From an uncultured Alistipes sp. (GTDB lineage Bacteria; Bacteroidota; Bacteroidia; Bacteroidales; Rikenellaceae): 53,048 bases of DNA. The notes beneath the pieces were generated by a model that was not told the origin of the DNA, made no database searches, and was given only the letters and a program-made list of their open reading frames with translations. This document shows positions 1-8,539 of this stretch, piece by piece. The position numbers and the translations under genes were made by a program. Each line of letters opens with the position of its first letter. Position 1 is the first letter of the stretch. The stretch is from assembly GCA_900545315.1 (NCBI GenBank), contig UQYM01000017.1:1-53048 (forward strand), given 5' to 3'.

Positions 1-276
1 GTTTACTTCCATGCTCTGTCCGCTTCCACCACCGACTTCTCCTTCACCTGCGACGGTCAGGCAGCCGAGGGCGGCGCTTATGTCCAGCTGTACGACAGCA
101 CCACCGAGAGCTTTACCACGGCATCTGCCATTCCCCCGCAGGGTGCAGGCTACATTGAGCTGGTCTGCATGGTGCCCACCGGCTGGCAGCAGATCACGGT
201 CACCTATACCCCGACCTTTGTCACCAACAAGACGCTCACTTTCAGCCTGAGCGCTTCCGATGTGGCCAAAGCCTGA
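1..276 (+). CDS. 3' end of an unidentified protein gene (5' truncated)
   Basis: Frame 1 is open from the first base to a TGA at 274-276, giving 91 residues with no start in the window. The translation is rich in Thr, Ser, Gly and aromatic residues and looks like extracellular beta-sandwich material (for example GYIELVCMVPTGWQQ then TVTYTP), but I do not recognise a family. It is GC-rich and uses G/C-ending codons more than the neighbouring genes. It runs head-on into ispG and overlaps its last 73 bases. The frame ends exactly where ispG similarity stops, so this is probably foreign sequence joined to the chromosome, or a recombination scar, rather than a normal neighbour. Confidence 0.5.
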   Translation, partial: VYFHALSASTTDFSFTCDGQAAEGGAYVQLYDSTTESFTTASAIPPQGAGYIELVCMVPTGWQQITVTYTPTFVTNKTLTFSLSASDVAKA

Positions 277-1811
277 TCTTGCGGGATGTTGCGACGTACG
301 ACCTCTTTGCCTCGATAGAGGGTGATGCGATGCGGACCTGCCCCCACATAACCGTAATCGGCATCGGCCATCTCGCCCGGACCGTTCACAATGCAACCCA
401 TCACACCGATCTTAATCCCCTTCAGATGCGAAGTGCGGGCTTTGATTGCCGCCAACGTCTTCTCCAAATCGTAGAGAGTACGTCCGCAACTCGGGCAGGA
501 GATATATTCCGCTTTTGAAATGCGGACACGAGCTGCCTGTAAAATGGCCAAACTTAATGCGTCGATCTGCTCCGGTGTGAAACCTTTATCCTCGATCCAC
601 AATCCATCGCCATAGCCGTCCACAAACAACATTCCGGTATCGGCTGCGGCCTTGATTTGCAACGATTCAAGCGAAGTTTCGGCGTAGCTGCGTTTGATGA
701 TCACGGGGTTGTGTTTGCCCAACTGCTCCATCCGCAGGAAAAAGGCCCGCTGTTCGGCAATTCCATTGCGGTTGAAGGTGGTCAGCACCACGATCCGATC
801 GGCCGGAATCTGTTCTACGTGGTGAATGTCCGCATAGAAGACCGACTCTTGAACCGTTTCCGGAAGCTCATTCCAGATAACGGGCGGGCGCTCTCCACCC
901 ACCTCACCGACCGGCACAGAACGGCGGCGGCGATACTCGTACGGCGAATAGAACGACTCACCCGCCTCGGGGATTGGCTCATGATTTTCACGCCCGACAA
1001 AATAGTCAGCCAACTGTCGTGCAACAGGGATCTCCCGCTCGGGGGCCTCGGTCAACGAAACGCGAATGGTGTCCCCCAGCCCGTCAGCCAACAGGGCACC
1101 GATTCCCACAGCGGATTTGATTCTTCCTTCCATATCGTCTCCCGCTTCGGTGACCCCCAAATGGAGCGGATAGTCCCAGCCCCGTTCGCGCATCTCGGCT
1201 GCCAACAGTCGGTAGGCCTGTACCATTACCCGCACATTGCTCGATTTGAGAGAAACCACCACCGGATCAAAATTACGTTCGCGGCACATCTCCAGATATT
1301 CGACCGCCGAAGCGACCATCCCCTCGGGCGTATCCCCATAACGCTCCATCATCGCCGGTGACAGTGAGCCGTGATTTACTCCGATCCGCAGTGCCGTATG
1401 GTGCTCCCGACATATCTCGATCAGTCGGTCGAACTGGCCACCTCGGTCGTTGAAATTTCCGGGATTGATGCGCACCTTCTCCACATTGGCTGCCGCAATC
1501 AGCGCCGCCTCCGGCAAAAAGTGAATATCCGCCACCAGTGGCACACCGCAACCCGCTGCGCGCAGTTGACGGTGAATCTCCCCCAGATTGGTCGCTTCAC
1601 GCCGTCCTTGGGCCGTCAAACGGACCAACTCGCCTCCCGCATCGGCAATACGCTGGATCTGAGCTACAGAGGCTGCCGTATCGTTGGTATCGGTGTTGGT
1701 CATCGACTGGATCTGCACCGGATTCCCGCCACCGATCGTTACATCGCCCACCGCTACCGGACGGGTCTTGGCTCGCCGGTAGGCAAAAAGCGAATCACAA
1801 TATTTTTTCAT
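204..1811 (-). CDS. ispG: 4-hydroxy-3-methylbut-2-enyl diphosphate synthase, C-terminus replaced
   Basis: Encodes the [4Fe-4S] enzyme that reduces methylerythritol cyclodiphosphate in the penultimate step of the MEP isoprenoid pathway (cytosolic). The N-terminal TIM-barrel half is clear (VQIQSMTNTDT near residue 35), followed by the extra central domain typical of Bacteroidetes and Chlamydiae, and then the iron-sulfur domain. Cluster ligands are Cys439 and Cys442 (CPSCGR) and Cys473 (GCIVNGPGE), with Glu480. At 535 residues it is shorter than the roughly 600 I expect for this group. The natural sequence runs to about residue 513 (RRNIPQDQA); the last 20 residues do not look like IspG and are antisense to the frame at 1-276. 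Start ATG at 1811. It is divergent from recG. Confidence 0.9.
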   Translation of the reverse strand: MKKYCDSLFAYRRAKTRPVAVGDVTIGGGNPVQIQSMTNTDTNDTAASVAQIQRIADAGGELVRLTAQGRREATNLGEIHRQLRAAGCGVPLVADIHFLPEAALIAAANVEKVRINPGNFNDRGGQFDRLIEICREHHTALRIGVNHGSLSPAMMERYGDTPEGMVASAVEYLEMCRERNFDPVVVSLKSSNVRVMVQAYRLLAAEMRERGWDYPLHLGVTEAGDDMEGRIKSAVGIGALLADGLGDTIRVSLTEAPEREIPVARQLADYFVGRENHEPIPEAGESFYSPYEYRRRRSVPVGEVGGERPPVIWNELPETVQESVFYADIHHVEQIPADRIVVLTTFNRNGIAEQRAFFLRMEQLGKHNPVIIKRSYAETSLESLQIKAAADTGMLFVDGYGDGLWIEDKGFTPEQIDALSLAILQAARVRISKAEYISCPSCGRTLYDLEKTLAAIKARTSHLKGIKIGVMGCIVNGPGEMADADYGYVGAGPHRITLYRGKEVVRRNIPQDQALATSEALRLKVSVLLVTKVGV

Positions 1812-1960
1812 GGTTTGAACTGCTTTTCTAAACTGCTAATAAAATGGTCCCGACTATCACCGACCCAACTTGCGATCAATACAAAAGTCGGAACAGCGCC
1901 AGAAGCATCCTATACTTCCAGATTCGGGGATACGCTTCACGCAAATTTAATAATTTCGAC

Positions 1961-1968
1961 TATCTTTA
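1961..1968 (+). promoter_or_regulatory. possible -7 element for recG
   Basis: TATCTTTA matches seven of eight positions of the Bacteroidetes -7 consensus TAnnTTTG and lies about 47 bases before the recG ATG. I see no good TTTG about 20 bases upstream, so support is weak. Confidence 0.3.
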
Positions 1969-2015
1969 CATAATCGGTCCCCTACCGGCCCCCCCCGCAA
2001 CAACACACACCCACT

Positions 2016-4124
2016 ATGAGCCACCCTCTGGATAACGATATCAAATTTATGACAGGCGTCGGCGAGATGCGTGCCAATTTGTTGCGCTCCGAACTCGGCA
2101 TTCAGACCATCGGGGATCTGCTGCGCCACTATCCGTACCGTTATCTGGACCGCAGCCGCATCTTTCGGATCGGCGAGGTGCGGGACGATTCACAAACCTA
2201 TATCCAGCTGCGTGCTCGTATTACCGGGTTTCAACATGTTGGTGGAGGAAGCAAAAAACGGTTTATCGCCTTTGTCAGCGATGGGACAGGAGTCGCTGAA
2301 CTGGTCTGGTTCAAAGGAATCAACTGGATCGAAAAACGGCTCGAAGTGGGACGCGAATATATCATTTTCGGACGCCCCGACTTTTTTAATGGCGCTTTGA
2401 GTCTTGTCCATCCCGAGGTGGAGTCAACCCTCAAAACGCAAAATCGTCCGGTTTCCGGTGTTCAGGGTGTCTACAGCACCACCGAAAAACTCAACAACGG
2501 CCATCTCGGGACCAAAGCGATCTATAATCTGGTTTGCAATGCTTGGGCGCTTGTCGGAGATCGTATCCCGGAGACTCTGCCTCAGAGCATTCTGGACCGT
2601 TATCATCTCGTCTCCCTGCGGGATGCCCTGCACGACATACATTTCCCGGCCAACGAAGAGAAGCTCAAAGCGGCATCGCTACGCCTCAAATTCGAAGAGC
2701 TCTTCGGAGTACAGTTGGTTATTCTGGCCGACCGTCATCGGCGGGTCAATAAAAACAATGGCTTTGTATTCAGCAAGGTGGATGACAAATTCAACCGTTT
2801 TTACCACGAGCGGCTCCCCTTCCCGTTGACCAATGCACAGAAGCGGGTGATTCGCGAAATCCGTCAGGATACCCGAACCGGTCACCAGATGAACCGCCTG
2901 CTGCAAGGAGATGTCGGCAGCGGCAAAACACTGGTCGCCCTGATGAGTATGCTGATCGCTGTGGACAATGGTTTTCAGGCCTGCCTGATGGCTCCGACCG
3001 AGATTCTTGCCACGCAGCACTATGCCACCGTCTCCCGGATGACCGAAGGGTTGGTGTCGGTGCGGTTGCTCACCGGATCGACTCGCCGCAAAGAGCGTGA
3101 AGAGATCAACCAGGCACTGCTCGACGGCTCTTGCGACATTCTGATCGGTACTCATGCCCTGATCGAAGATAACGTCCGCTTCCGCAATCTCGGGTTTGTG
3201 GTCATCGACGAACAGCACCGTTTCGGCGTCGAACAGCGGGCCAAACTCTGGCTCAAAAATGTCTCTCCACCCCACGTGCTGGTCATGACCGCAACGCCCA
3301 TTCCCCGAACATTGGCCATGACCCTATACGGCGATCTGGATGTCTCCGTGATCGATGAGCTGCCCCCCGGACGCAAACCGATCCGGACCCTCCACTACCA
3401 CGACTCGCATCGGCTCCGGGTCTTCGGCTTCATGCGCGAAGAGATCCGGAAAGGGCGTCAAGTCTATATTGTCTATCCGTTGATCAAAGAGTCGGAGAAG
3501 ATGGACTACAAAGATCTCGAGGATGGCTACGCGGGGATTACGCAGGCTTTCCCTCCACCTGAATATGTTACGGTAGTGGTGCATGGCAAGATGAAGCCCG
3601 CCGACAAGGAGTATGGGATGAACCTTTTTAAGCAGGGCGTGGCTCAAATTATGGTGGCCACCTCGGTGATCGAGGTTGGTGTGGACGTTCCCAACGCCTC
3701 GATCATGGTGATCGAGAGTGCCGAACGGTTCGGGCTCTCTCAACTTCACCAGTTGCGGGGACGTGTAGGACGCGGGGCGGAACAGTCTTATTGTATTTTG
3801 ATGAGTGGAGATAAACTCTCGGCCGAATCCCGCAAACGTCTGGGGGCAATGGTCGCCACCAACGACGGATTCGAGCTGGCTGAACTCGATCTGCAATTGC
3901 GCGGCCCCGGCGATATGAACGGTACCCAACAGAGCGGTTTGGCCTTCGACCTGAAGATTGCCAGCCTCGGCAAAGATGGGCAGATCCTGACTCTGGCCCG
4001 CGAAGCTGCCGAGCAGATCCTCAACGATGATCCGACACTCTCCAAACCCGAAAATCGACTGCTGCACGAACTGGCAGAACGTTATCGCCCCGAAAAAAAG
4101 TTGGATTTCAGTATGATTTCATAA
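2016..4124 (+). CDS. recG: ATP-dependent DNA helicase RecG
   Basis: Superfamily 2 helicase that remodels stalled replication forks and branch-migrates Holliday junctions. The 702-residue product is full length. An OB-fold wedge domain lies around residues 60-150. The helicase motor has Walker A GDVGSGKT at 298-305, a DEQH box at 398-401, motif III TATPIPRT and motif VI GRVGRGAEQSY. The C-terminus carries the conserved GPGDMNGTQQSG block. ATG at 2016 gives the expected N-terminus with the helix-hairpin-like GVGEMRANLL. Transcribed away from ispG and followed after 122 bases by the DUF3108 gene. Confidence 0.96.
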   Translation: MSHPLDNDIKFMTGVGEMRANLLRSELGIQTIGDLLRHYPYRYLDRSRIFRIGEVRDDSQTYIQLRARITGFQHVGGGSKKRFIAFVSDGTGVAELVWFKGINWIEKRLEVGREYIIFGRPDFFNGALSLVHPEVESTLKTQNRPVSGVQGVYSTTEKLNNGHLGTKAIYNLVCNAWALVGDRIPETLPQSILDRYHLVSLRDALHDIHFPANEEKLKAASLRLKFEELFGVQLVILADRHRRVNKNNGFVFSKVDDKFNRFYHERLPFPLTNAQKRVIREIRQDTRTGHQMNRLLQGDVGSGKTLVALMSMLIAVDNGFQACLMAPTEILATQHYATVSRMTEGLVSVRLLTGSTRRKEREEINQALLDGSCDILIGTHALIEDNVRFRNLGFVVIDEQHRFGVEQRAKLWLKNVSPPHVLVMTATPIPRTLAMTLYGDLDVSVIDELPPGRKPIRTLHYHDSHRLRVFGFMREEIRKGRQVYIVYPLIKESEKMDYKDLEDGYAGITQAFPPPEYVTVVVHGKMKPADKEYGMNLFKQGVAQIMVATSVIEVGVDVPNASIMVIESAERFGLSQLHQLRGRVGRGAEQSYCILMSGDKLSAESRKRLGAMVATNDGFELAELDLQLRGPGDMNGTQQSGLAFDLKIASLGKDGQILTLAREAAEQILNDDPTLSKPENRLLHELAERYRPEKKLDFSMIS

Positions 4125-4129
4125 CTTTG
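4122..4129 (+). promoter_or_regulatory. possible -7 element for the DUF3108 gene
   Basis: TAACTTTG is an exact TAnnTTTG match and overlaps the recG stop codon. A TTGG at 4101-4104 is an imperfect upstream partner with a 17-base spacer. It lies about 118 bases before the next ATG. Confidence 0.35.
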
Positions 4130-4246
4130 GGACATATTTTGCGTTATACATATAACCAGACTTCATAACCACGACCCAACCGGCAATCGGGATAATCCTT
4201 TTGGGGTTCTATTCCAATCCTCGGTTCCGCCTCCAAAACGCAAACC

Positions 4247-5176
4247 ATGACAAGAAAAACCATCATATTCTCTCTGTTGAGCAGCAGTTTCGCACTGCTG
4301 GCCGGAGTGGGTCTGGCCCGAGAACACTATATCGTAACAGACTCAACTGTTGGAAAAGATGTTATCACAGAGAATAGCATCTCCGAAAGTGATCTTCCTG
4401 CACAATCCACCCCATCAAAGAGTCCAAAAGCAAAAACAGCAGTCTTTGCCCACGGTGAGAAGTTGACCTACGTGGTCAGCTACAAGGCCGGTATCAATAC
4501 CGATGTGGCTGAAGTGAATTTCATCACGCGCGAAACAACATTCAATGGCGTGAAAGCCTTCCAAATTGATGCTAACGGCCGCGTGTACCCCTTCTTCCGC
4601 TGGTTCTTCGACCTGAACGACTCCTACTACTGCACGCTCGACCAAGCGACCCTCCGTCCGCTGGAACTTCGCTCCGAAATCAGTGAAGGGAAATACCGTA
4701 CCTCCAGTAAATTTACCTACAACTGGAAAACCAAACAGGTCCACACCTGGTTCCGAAACCACAAACGAGAGACAGCAACCGTCAAAACCATGCCTCTCAG
4801 CAATGTAAGCTATGACGCTGTTGCACTCTTCTTCAATCTGCGCTGCGAAGATGCCAACGCCTTCAAAATCGGAGAGGTTCATACGCTCGAAATGGTGCTT
4901 TCGGACACCATCCGCAAAATCAACTTCCACTTGGCTGCCCGCGAAATCCGAAATATCAAAGGGCTCGGAAAATTCCGCACCCTCAAATTCGTATGCGAAC
5001 TGGCCACCTCCTCGGGCGAATCATTCAAAGATGGATCGGAATTTACCATCTGGATCTCCGACGACCGAAACAAAATTCCCCTCTACCTCGAATCCCCGAT
5101 TCGGGTCGGCTCGGTCCGGGTACGCCTGCTGAACACCAGCAACCTCAAATACCCATTTTCAAGCAAAATCAAATAA
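4247..5176 (+). CDS. DUF3108 family exported protein
   Basis: A 309-residue exported protein of unknown biochemical role. Residues 1-25 form a signal peptide (MTRKTII, then a hydrophobic stretch ending near GLAREH) with no lipobox, so the product is probably periplasmic. Residues 25-60 are a Ser/Thr-rich linker. The rest matches the DUF3108 pattern as I know it: GEKLTYVVSYKAGINTDVAEV, a turn at GRVYPFFRWFFDLNDSYYC, and a C-terminal strand region ending NKIPLYLESPIRVGSV. DUF3108 proteins in Bacteroidetes are thought to bind or process envelope ligands, but function is not established. Monocistronic, with its own weak promoter candidate. Confidence 0.8.
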   Translation: MTRKTIIFSLLSSSFALLAGVGLAREHYIVTDSTVGKDVITENSISESDLPAQSTPSKSPKAKTAVFAHGEKLTYVVSYKAGINTDVAEVNFITRETTFNGVKAFQIDANGRVYPFFRWFFDLNDSYYCTLDQATLRPLELRSEISEGKYRTSSKFTYNWKTKQVHTWFRNHKRETATVKTMPLSNVSYDAVALFFNLRCEDANAFKIGEVHTLEMVLSDTIRKINFHLAAREIRNIKGLGKFRTLKFVCELATSSGESFKDGSEFTIWISDDRNKIPLYLESPIRVGSVRVRLLNTSNLKYPFSSKIK

Positions 5177-5499
5177 CGGACTGCAAGTTAACGACAAACA
5201 TACCGTCGCTGTCTTCGCATCCCAACAAACGCCACCATACAAACATCATCTCGATTCACTCAAAAATTTACTCCACCACCAAACACCACACAACCATTTT
5301 GCAATACTTTGCAGTGATCAAAAAACCGCTATAAGCCCACAGAGCCACCCCAAAACATACCTGAATACAACTTTTACATACATTCACCCCAACTCTGAGG
5401 CAAAATTCTGTGTAAGAACACACATTTTATTCACATTCTGTTATCTTTGTACCATGGATTTCATGGTCGGAAAGTAACTCGACCGCTGAACTTACTGTG
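5177..5499 (+). other. AT-rich intergenic region
   Basis: No credible gene. It holds a promoter candidate at 5442-5449 and a small inverted repeat TGTGT-aaga-ACACA at 5409-5422. The first 160 bases are A/C-rich and unremarkable. Confidence 0.6.
5409..5449 (+). promoter_or_regulatory. promoter with overlapping inverted repeat upstream of the coiled-coil gene
   Basis: TATCTTTG at 5442-5449 is an exact Bacteroidetes -7 element, about 50 bases before the ATG at 5500. A perfect inverted repeat, TGTGT at 5409-5413 and ACACA at 5418-5422, sits where the -33 element should be, so it could be an operator. No clear TTTG is present. Confidence 0.5.
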
Positions 5500-6447
5500 A
5501 TGGACAATTACAACAACTACCAACAGGATTACAACCAGGGATACAACAACCAAGGATACGATCCCTATGGCGGTTATCCGCAGCAGCCCCAGCAAAAATC
5601 AATCAAGGGGCTCAAAATCATGATTATTATTCTGGCTGTCATTCTCGGCGCCCTCTCCGTACTCTACTTCACCCAAACCAAACAGATGAAGGCCGAATAC
5701 GAAGAGGCTCGTGATACCCTGACAGCACGTCTGACCACCATGCTGGCCAATTACGATACCCTGCGTACCGAAAACGATACCCTCGCCCAGCATCTGACCG
5801 ACGAACGTTTCAAAGCAGATTCCCTGCTCGAAACCTTGAAAAACGAACGGAATCTGACCCGACGCAAGATTAAAGACTACGAAAAACGACTCAGCTATAT
5901 GCGAACCGTCATGGAGGGCTACATCCACCAGATCGACTCGCTCAACACCCTGAACCAAAAGCTGGTCAATGAAAATATCTCCTACCGCAAAGAGATCACC
6001 TCAGCCCGCCTGAGAGCCGATATGGCCGAAGAGAAGGCACAAGAGCTCTCTTCCAAAGTGCAAAAAGGTGCCGTCATCCGCGCCCGGAACATCGCACTGG
6101 TCGCCCTGAATCAAAGCGATAAGGTGGTGACCCGCGTGGCACGTGCCGCACGTCTCCGCGTCGATTTCGTCCTCGTCGGTAACGAGCTCTCTCAACCCGG
6201 CGAACGAAATGTCTATGCCCGTATCATTGGCCCGGACGGTTATGTGCTGGCCAACCGCAGTAACGCCACCTTCAACTTCGAAGGCGATATGATCACCTAC
6301 TCGGCAACCCGTCAGGTCGATTACCAGAACGAAGACCTCAGCGTCAGCCTCTTCTATAACGATTCCGGAATTACTGCCGGTAAATATCAAGTGATGATCT
6401 ATATCGACGGCCACATGATCGGGTCAACCGAGATCATCCTCCGTTAA
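5500..6447 (+). CDS. membrane-anchored coiled-coil protein with C-terminal beta domain
   Basis: A 315-residue protein of unknown function. Residues 1-37 are Asn/Gln/Tyr/Gly-rich and cytoplasmic. One transmembrane segment covers about 41-63 (KIMIIILAVILGALSVLYF). A long coiled coil follows at about 65-190, rich in Leu, Glu, Lys and Asp heptads. The C-terminal 110 residues look like a beta-sandwich (VDFVLVGNELSQPGERNVYARI, then GKYQVMIYIDG). This architecture is common in Bacteroidetes hypothetical proteins and implies a periplasmic stalk with a terminal recognition domain. ATG at 5500 was preferred over the GTG just before it. Followed by a hairpin terminator. Confidence 0.8.
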   Translation: MDNYNNYQQDYNQGYNNQGYDPYGGYPQQPQQKSIKGLKIMIIILAVILGALSVLYFTQTKQMKAEYEEARDTLTARLTTMLANYDTLRTENDTLAQHLTDERFKADSLLETLKNERNLTRRKIKDYEKRLSYMRTVMEGYIHQIDSLNTLNQKLVNENISYRKEITSARLRADMAEEKAQELSSKVQKGAVIRARNIALVALNQSDKVVTRVARAARLRVDFVLVGNELSQPGERNVYARIIGPDGYVLANRSNATFNFEGDMITYSATRQVDYQNEDLSVSLFYNDSGITAGKYQVMIYIDGHMIGSTEIILR

Positions 6448-6478
6448 ATCGGTCAACATTACATATACTCGATATCCG

Positions 6479-6511
6479 AAGGCTCGTCACTGTGTGGCGG
6501 GCCTTTTATTT
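6479..6511 (+). terminator. intrinsic terminator after the coiled-coil gene
   Basis: GGCTCG at 6481-6486 pairs with CGGGCC at 6498-6503 (one G-U pair), followed by TTTTATTT. Confidence 0.75.
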
Positions 6512-6599
6512 GGTTTTCTCCCTCAGTTCATCACAATGGGTGTACTTGGTCGATAGAACATTCTCCCACTACAAGCAAATCCAACCACCAGCAAACAAG

Positions 6600-6970
6600 A
6601 GATGCACGAGAGGAAAACGGACGCAGCACGAGTACCATAGAGGAGATCAGGTGGGAATCAGGCTGGGATATAGCGCAAGCAACGTGGGGAATGCGGGAGG
6701 AAGACGTGGAGGGGGTAGAGTGGACAAGGGACGAACAGAAGGCGGACAGGACAAGAAGCGGGGCGGACAAAGGGAGGAGCAGACAAAGAGCAGAGCGGGC
6801 AGGACTGGGGAGGGGAACGGACGACAAGACAAGGAACTGACAAGGGCAGAGAGGACCGAGGGACGGCAAGAGGCGGGCGCGAGGGACGAGCACGAAAAAC
6901 GGATGCCAAGGCCTAGCGCACGCACGGGGCAGGTGCAAAAGGCAAGGAACGGACGCGAGGAACGGACAGG
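6600..6970 (+). repeat. purine-rich degenerate low-complexity tract
   Basis: Short variants of GGACAAG / GACAAAG recur at irregular spacing (for example near 6722, 6749, 6767, 6782, 6824 and 6838). Pyrimidines are scarce on the plus strand. Similar material lies at 37553-37640 and, on the minus strand, at 47870-48120, in each case just downstream of a gene transcribed in the purine-rich direction. Confidence 0.55.
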
Positions 6971-7512
6971 CAACCTCAGCGTTAAATAGCAGGTAGCGCG
7001 TAAACCGCGTAAACGTAGAGTGTACCTTGTACAACATGAAGCACCCAAGTACCAGGTGAAAGTAAAAAACTGTCGAGAGCATCAACAACGCTGAGTGGAT
7101 CTGTCGCAATCCTGAAGCAGTCAGGCATAGTTAAGGGTAAACAACAGCTGGGATCAAGCAGGTAGATCCACCCACGCACAAAATCTCCAATCCCAATCCG
7201 TCTATTATCTGTGCGGTGAGACTTTTAAACATCGCATGCAACTGCTTCAAGCCCCCATTATGCCTCACAATCGTCCCATTAGCAGGCGCAACACCAAATG
7301 CAAACGTCTCTCTTCCCCACACACAATGTGGTGTCCAACAGCAGGCACTGCCTACCCCCCCCTTAACATCATGTAACAACTATACCGCACAATGCACAAT
7401 AAAGTTACCGACTGTTCCCAAGGGGGCCATCACCATTCCATTCTTTCCCTCTTGGGACCAATAACCATCCTCACAAACAATCACATCTGCGAATACACCT
7501 ACTATCAATAAA

Positions 7513-7545
7513 AAATCGGGGAGTCCCACAGGAACTCCCCGATTT
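7513..7545 (-). terminator. strong intrinsic terminator of the lipoprotein operon
   Basis: AAATCGGGGAGT at 7513-7524 pairs perfectly with ACTCCCCGATTT at 7534-7545. On the minus strand the stem is followed directly by a T-rich tail (TTTTTTATTG). Confidence 0.9.
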
Positions 7546-7574
7546 ACTCTTTAAGCCATCGCTAACAGCGTGTT

Positions 7575-8504
7575 CTAACGATACATGGTGCCTGCCTTCT
7601 GGTAGGTACGCATGTAGTTGATATTGCCGCTCTCACCCGTGTACACCTCCAAACGCATATCGGATTTCTCTCCCGAAAAGACCGAAGTGATGCTGGCAGT
7701 ATGGTTCATAATCCCCTCACCAATACGGGTCATGTACTCACTGTCTCCGTCAGGATTAAACGCCTCTGCCGGCTGACCATCCGTCCACTGAACCGCCTCT
7801 ACCGAAGGCTGAACACCCAGCAAACGAATAATCTGCGCACGGATGTACATATATTTGTTTACATAACCGGTTGCCGTTGTAGTGCTGTAAGTCTCATTCT
7901 CCGCAATCCGGGTCAACTTGTTCGACGTAAAGGTGTACAACGTCGAAATCAAAGGCGGATTGAGCTGATTCTGTGAGAATTGATCCGGGAACTGACCTAC
8001 ATAAATATCATCCGTGTATTTCGTCAGACTCGGACGATTGAGCAAAGTGGTCTCGAGATCATCATCCCAAAAAGAGGTCAACGCATCACACGCCTCAACC
8101 GTATAGTTCTTGGTGGCAGTGACCACTTTGCCGGCATTGCCATCCTGATCCGTATAGGTAAATACATACCGGGCCGTGAAAACTACCGTATAATCACCCG
8201 GAGTCTTGGGCGCCGTAAACGAAAAGGTGCTCTGACTGCCATCCTGCTGACCATCCATCGCCAACCCGTCCGACGTAGATTGCCACTGGTACTCCACCGA
8301 GGCAATATTCTCTCCACCGGTTGGCAGCGGACTGGTGGCTACTACCGGCTGCCCGGCACCAATCCGCGTACGATTCAACGTGATCGGCCCAATGTTCGCA
8401 GGAGCTTTGCCCTGCGGTGTATCCTCTTTTTCACATGCTGTCAACATCAGCAAAGCCGACGAAAGCAACAGCGCAAAACGCATAACCTGTTTCATCATCT
8501 TCAT
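7575..8504 (-). CDS. putative lipoprotein with an Ig/PKD-like domain
   Basis: A 309-residue protein with a lipoprotein signal peptide: basic start MKMMKQ, hydrophobic core, lipobox LTAC with Cys24, then an acidic stretch EKEDT that would direct it towards the outer membrane or surface. Residues about 38-135 look like an Ig/PKD-type beta-sandwich (GPITLNRTRIGAGQPVVAT, then GDYTVVFTARYVFTYTDQDG). The C-terminal half is not recognised. It lies 35 bases after the C11 peptidase gene on the same strand and ends at a strong terminator, so the two probably form an operon and may act together at the cell surface. No enzymatic motif is visible. Confidence 0.75.
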   Translation of the reverse strand: MKMMKQVMRFALLLSSALLMLTACEKEDTPQGKAPANIGPITLNRTRIGAGQPVVATSPLPTGGENIASVEYQWQSTSDGLAMDGQQDGSQSTFSFTAPKTPGDYTVVFTARYVFTYTDQDGNAGKVVTATKNYTVEACDALTSFWDDDLETTLLNRPSLTKYTDDIYVGQFPDQFSQNQLNPPLISTLYTFTSNKLTRIAENETYSTTTATGYVNKYMYIRAQIIRLLGVQPSVEAVQWTDGQPAEAFNPDGDSEYMTRIGEGIMNHTASITSVFSGEKSDMRLEVYTGESGNINYMRTYQKAGTMYR

Positions 8505-8539
8505 GACTTAGTAATACAACGTTAACAAAAATATTCTCT

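Larger units (their letters stand above)
6512..7574. other. gene-free region with a purine-rich degenerate tract
   Basis: More than 1 kb with no recognisable gene on either strand. From about 6600 to 6970 the plus strand is strongly purine-rich and built from variants of GGACAAG, GAGGA and GGGCAG without an exact period. Open frames across it give only Arg/Gly/Glu-rich or Leu/Ser/Pro-rich low complexity, which is what the composition predicts. At 6997-7014 there is an exact tandem CGCGTAAAC x2, and at 7021-7033 a palindrome TGTAC-CTT-GTACA. The last 60 bases carry the terminator of the facing gene. Confidence 0.65.

Noticed and set aside
6492..6989. Open frame of 165 residues, Arg/Gly/Glu-rich, on the plus strand, with a 192-residue opposite frame
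   Set aside because: Both are the expected products of a purine-rich tract, start inside a terminator region and show no domain-like sequence.
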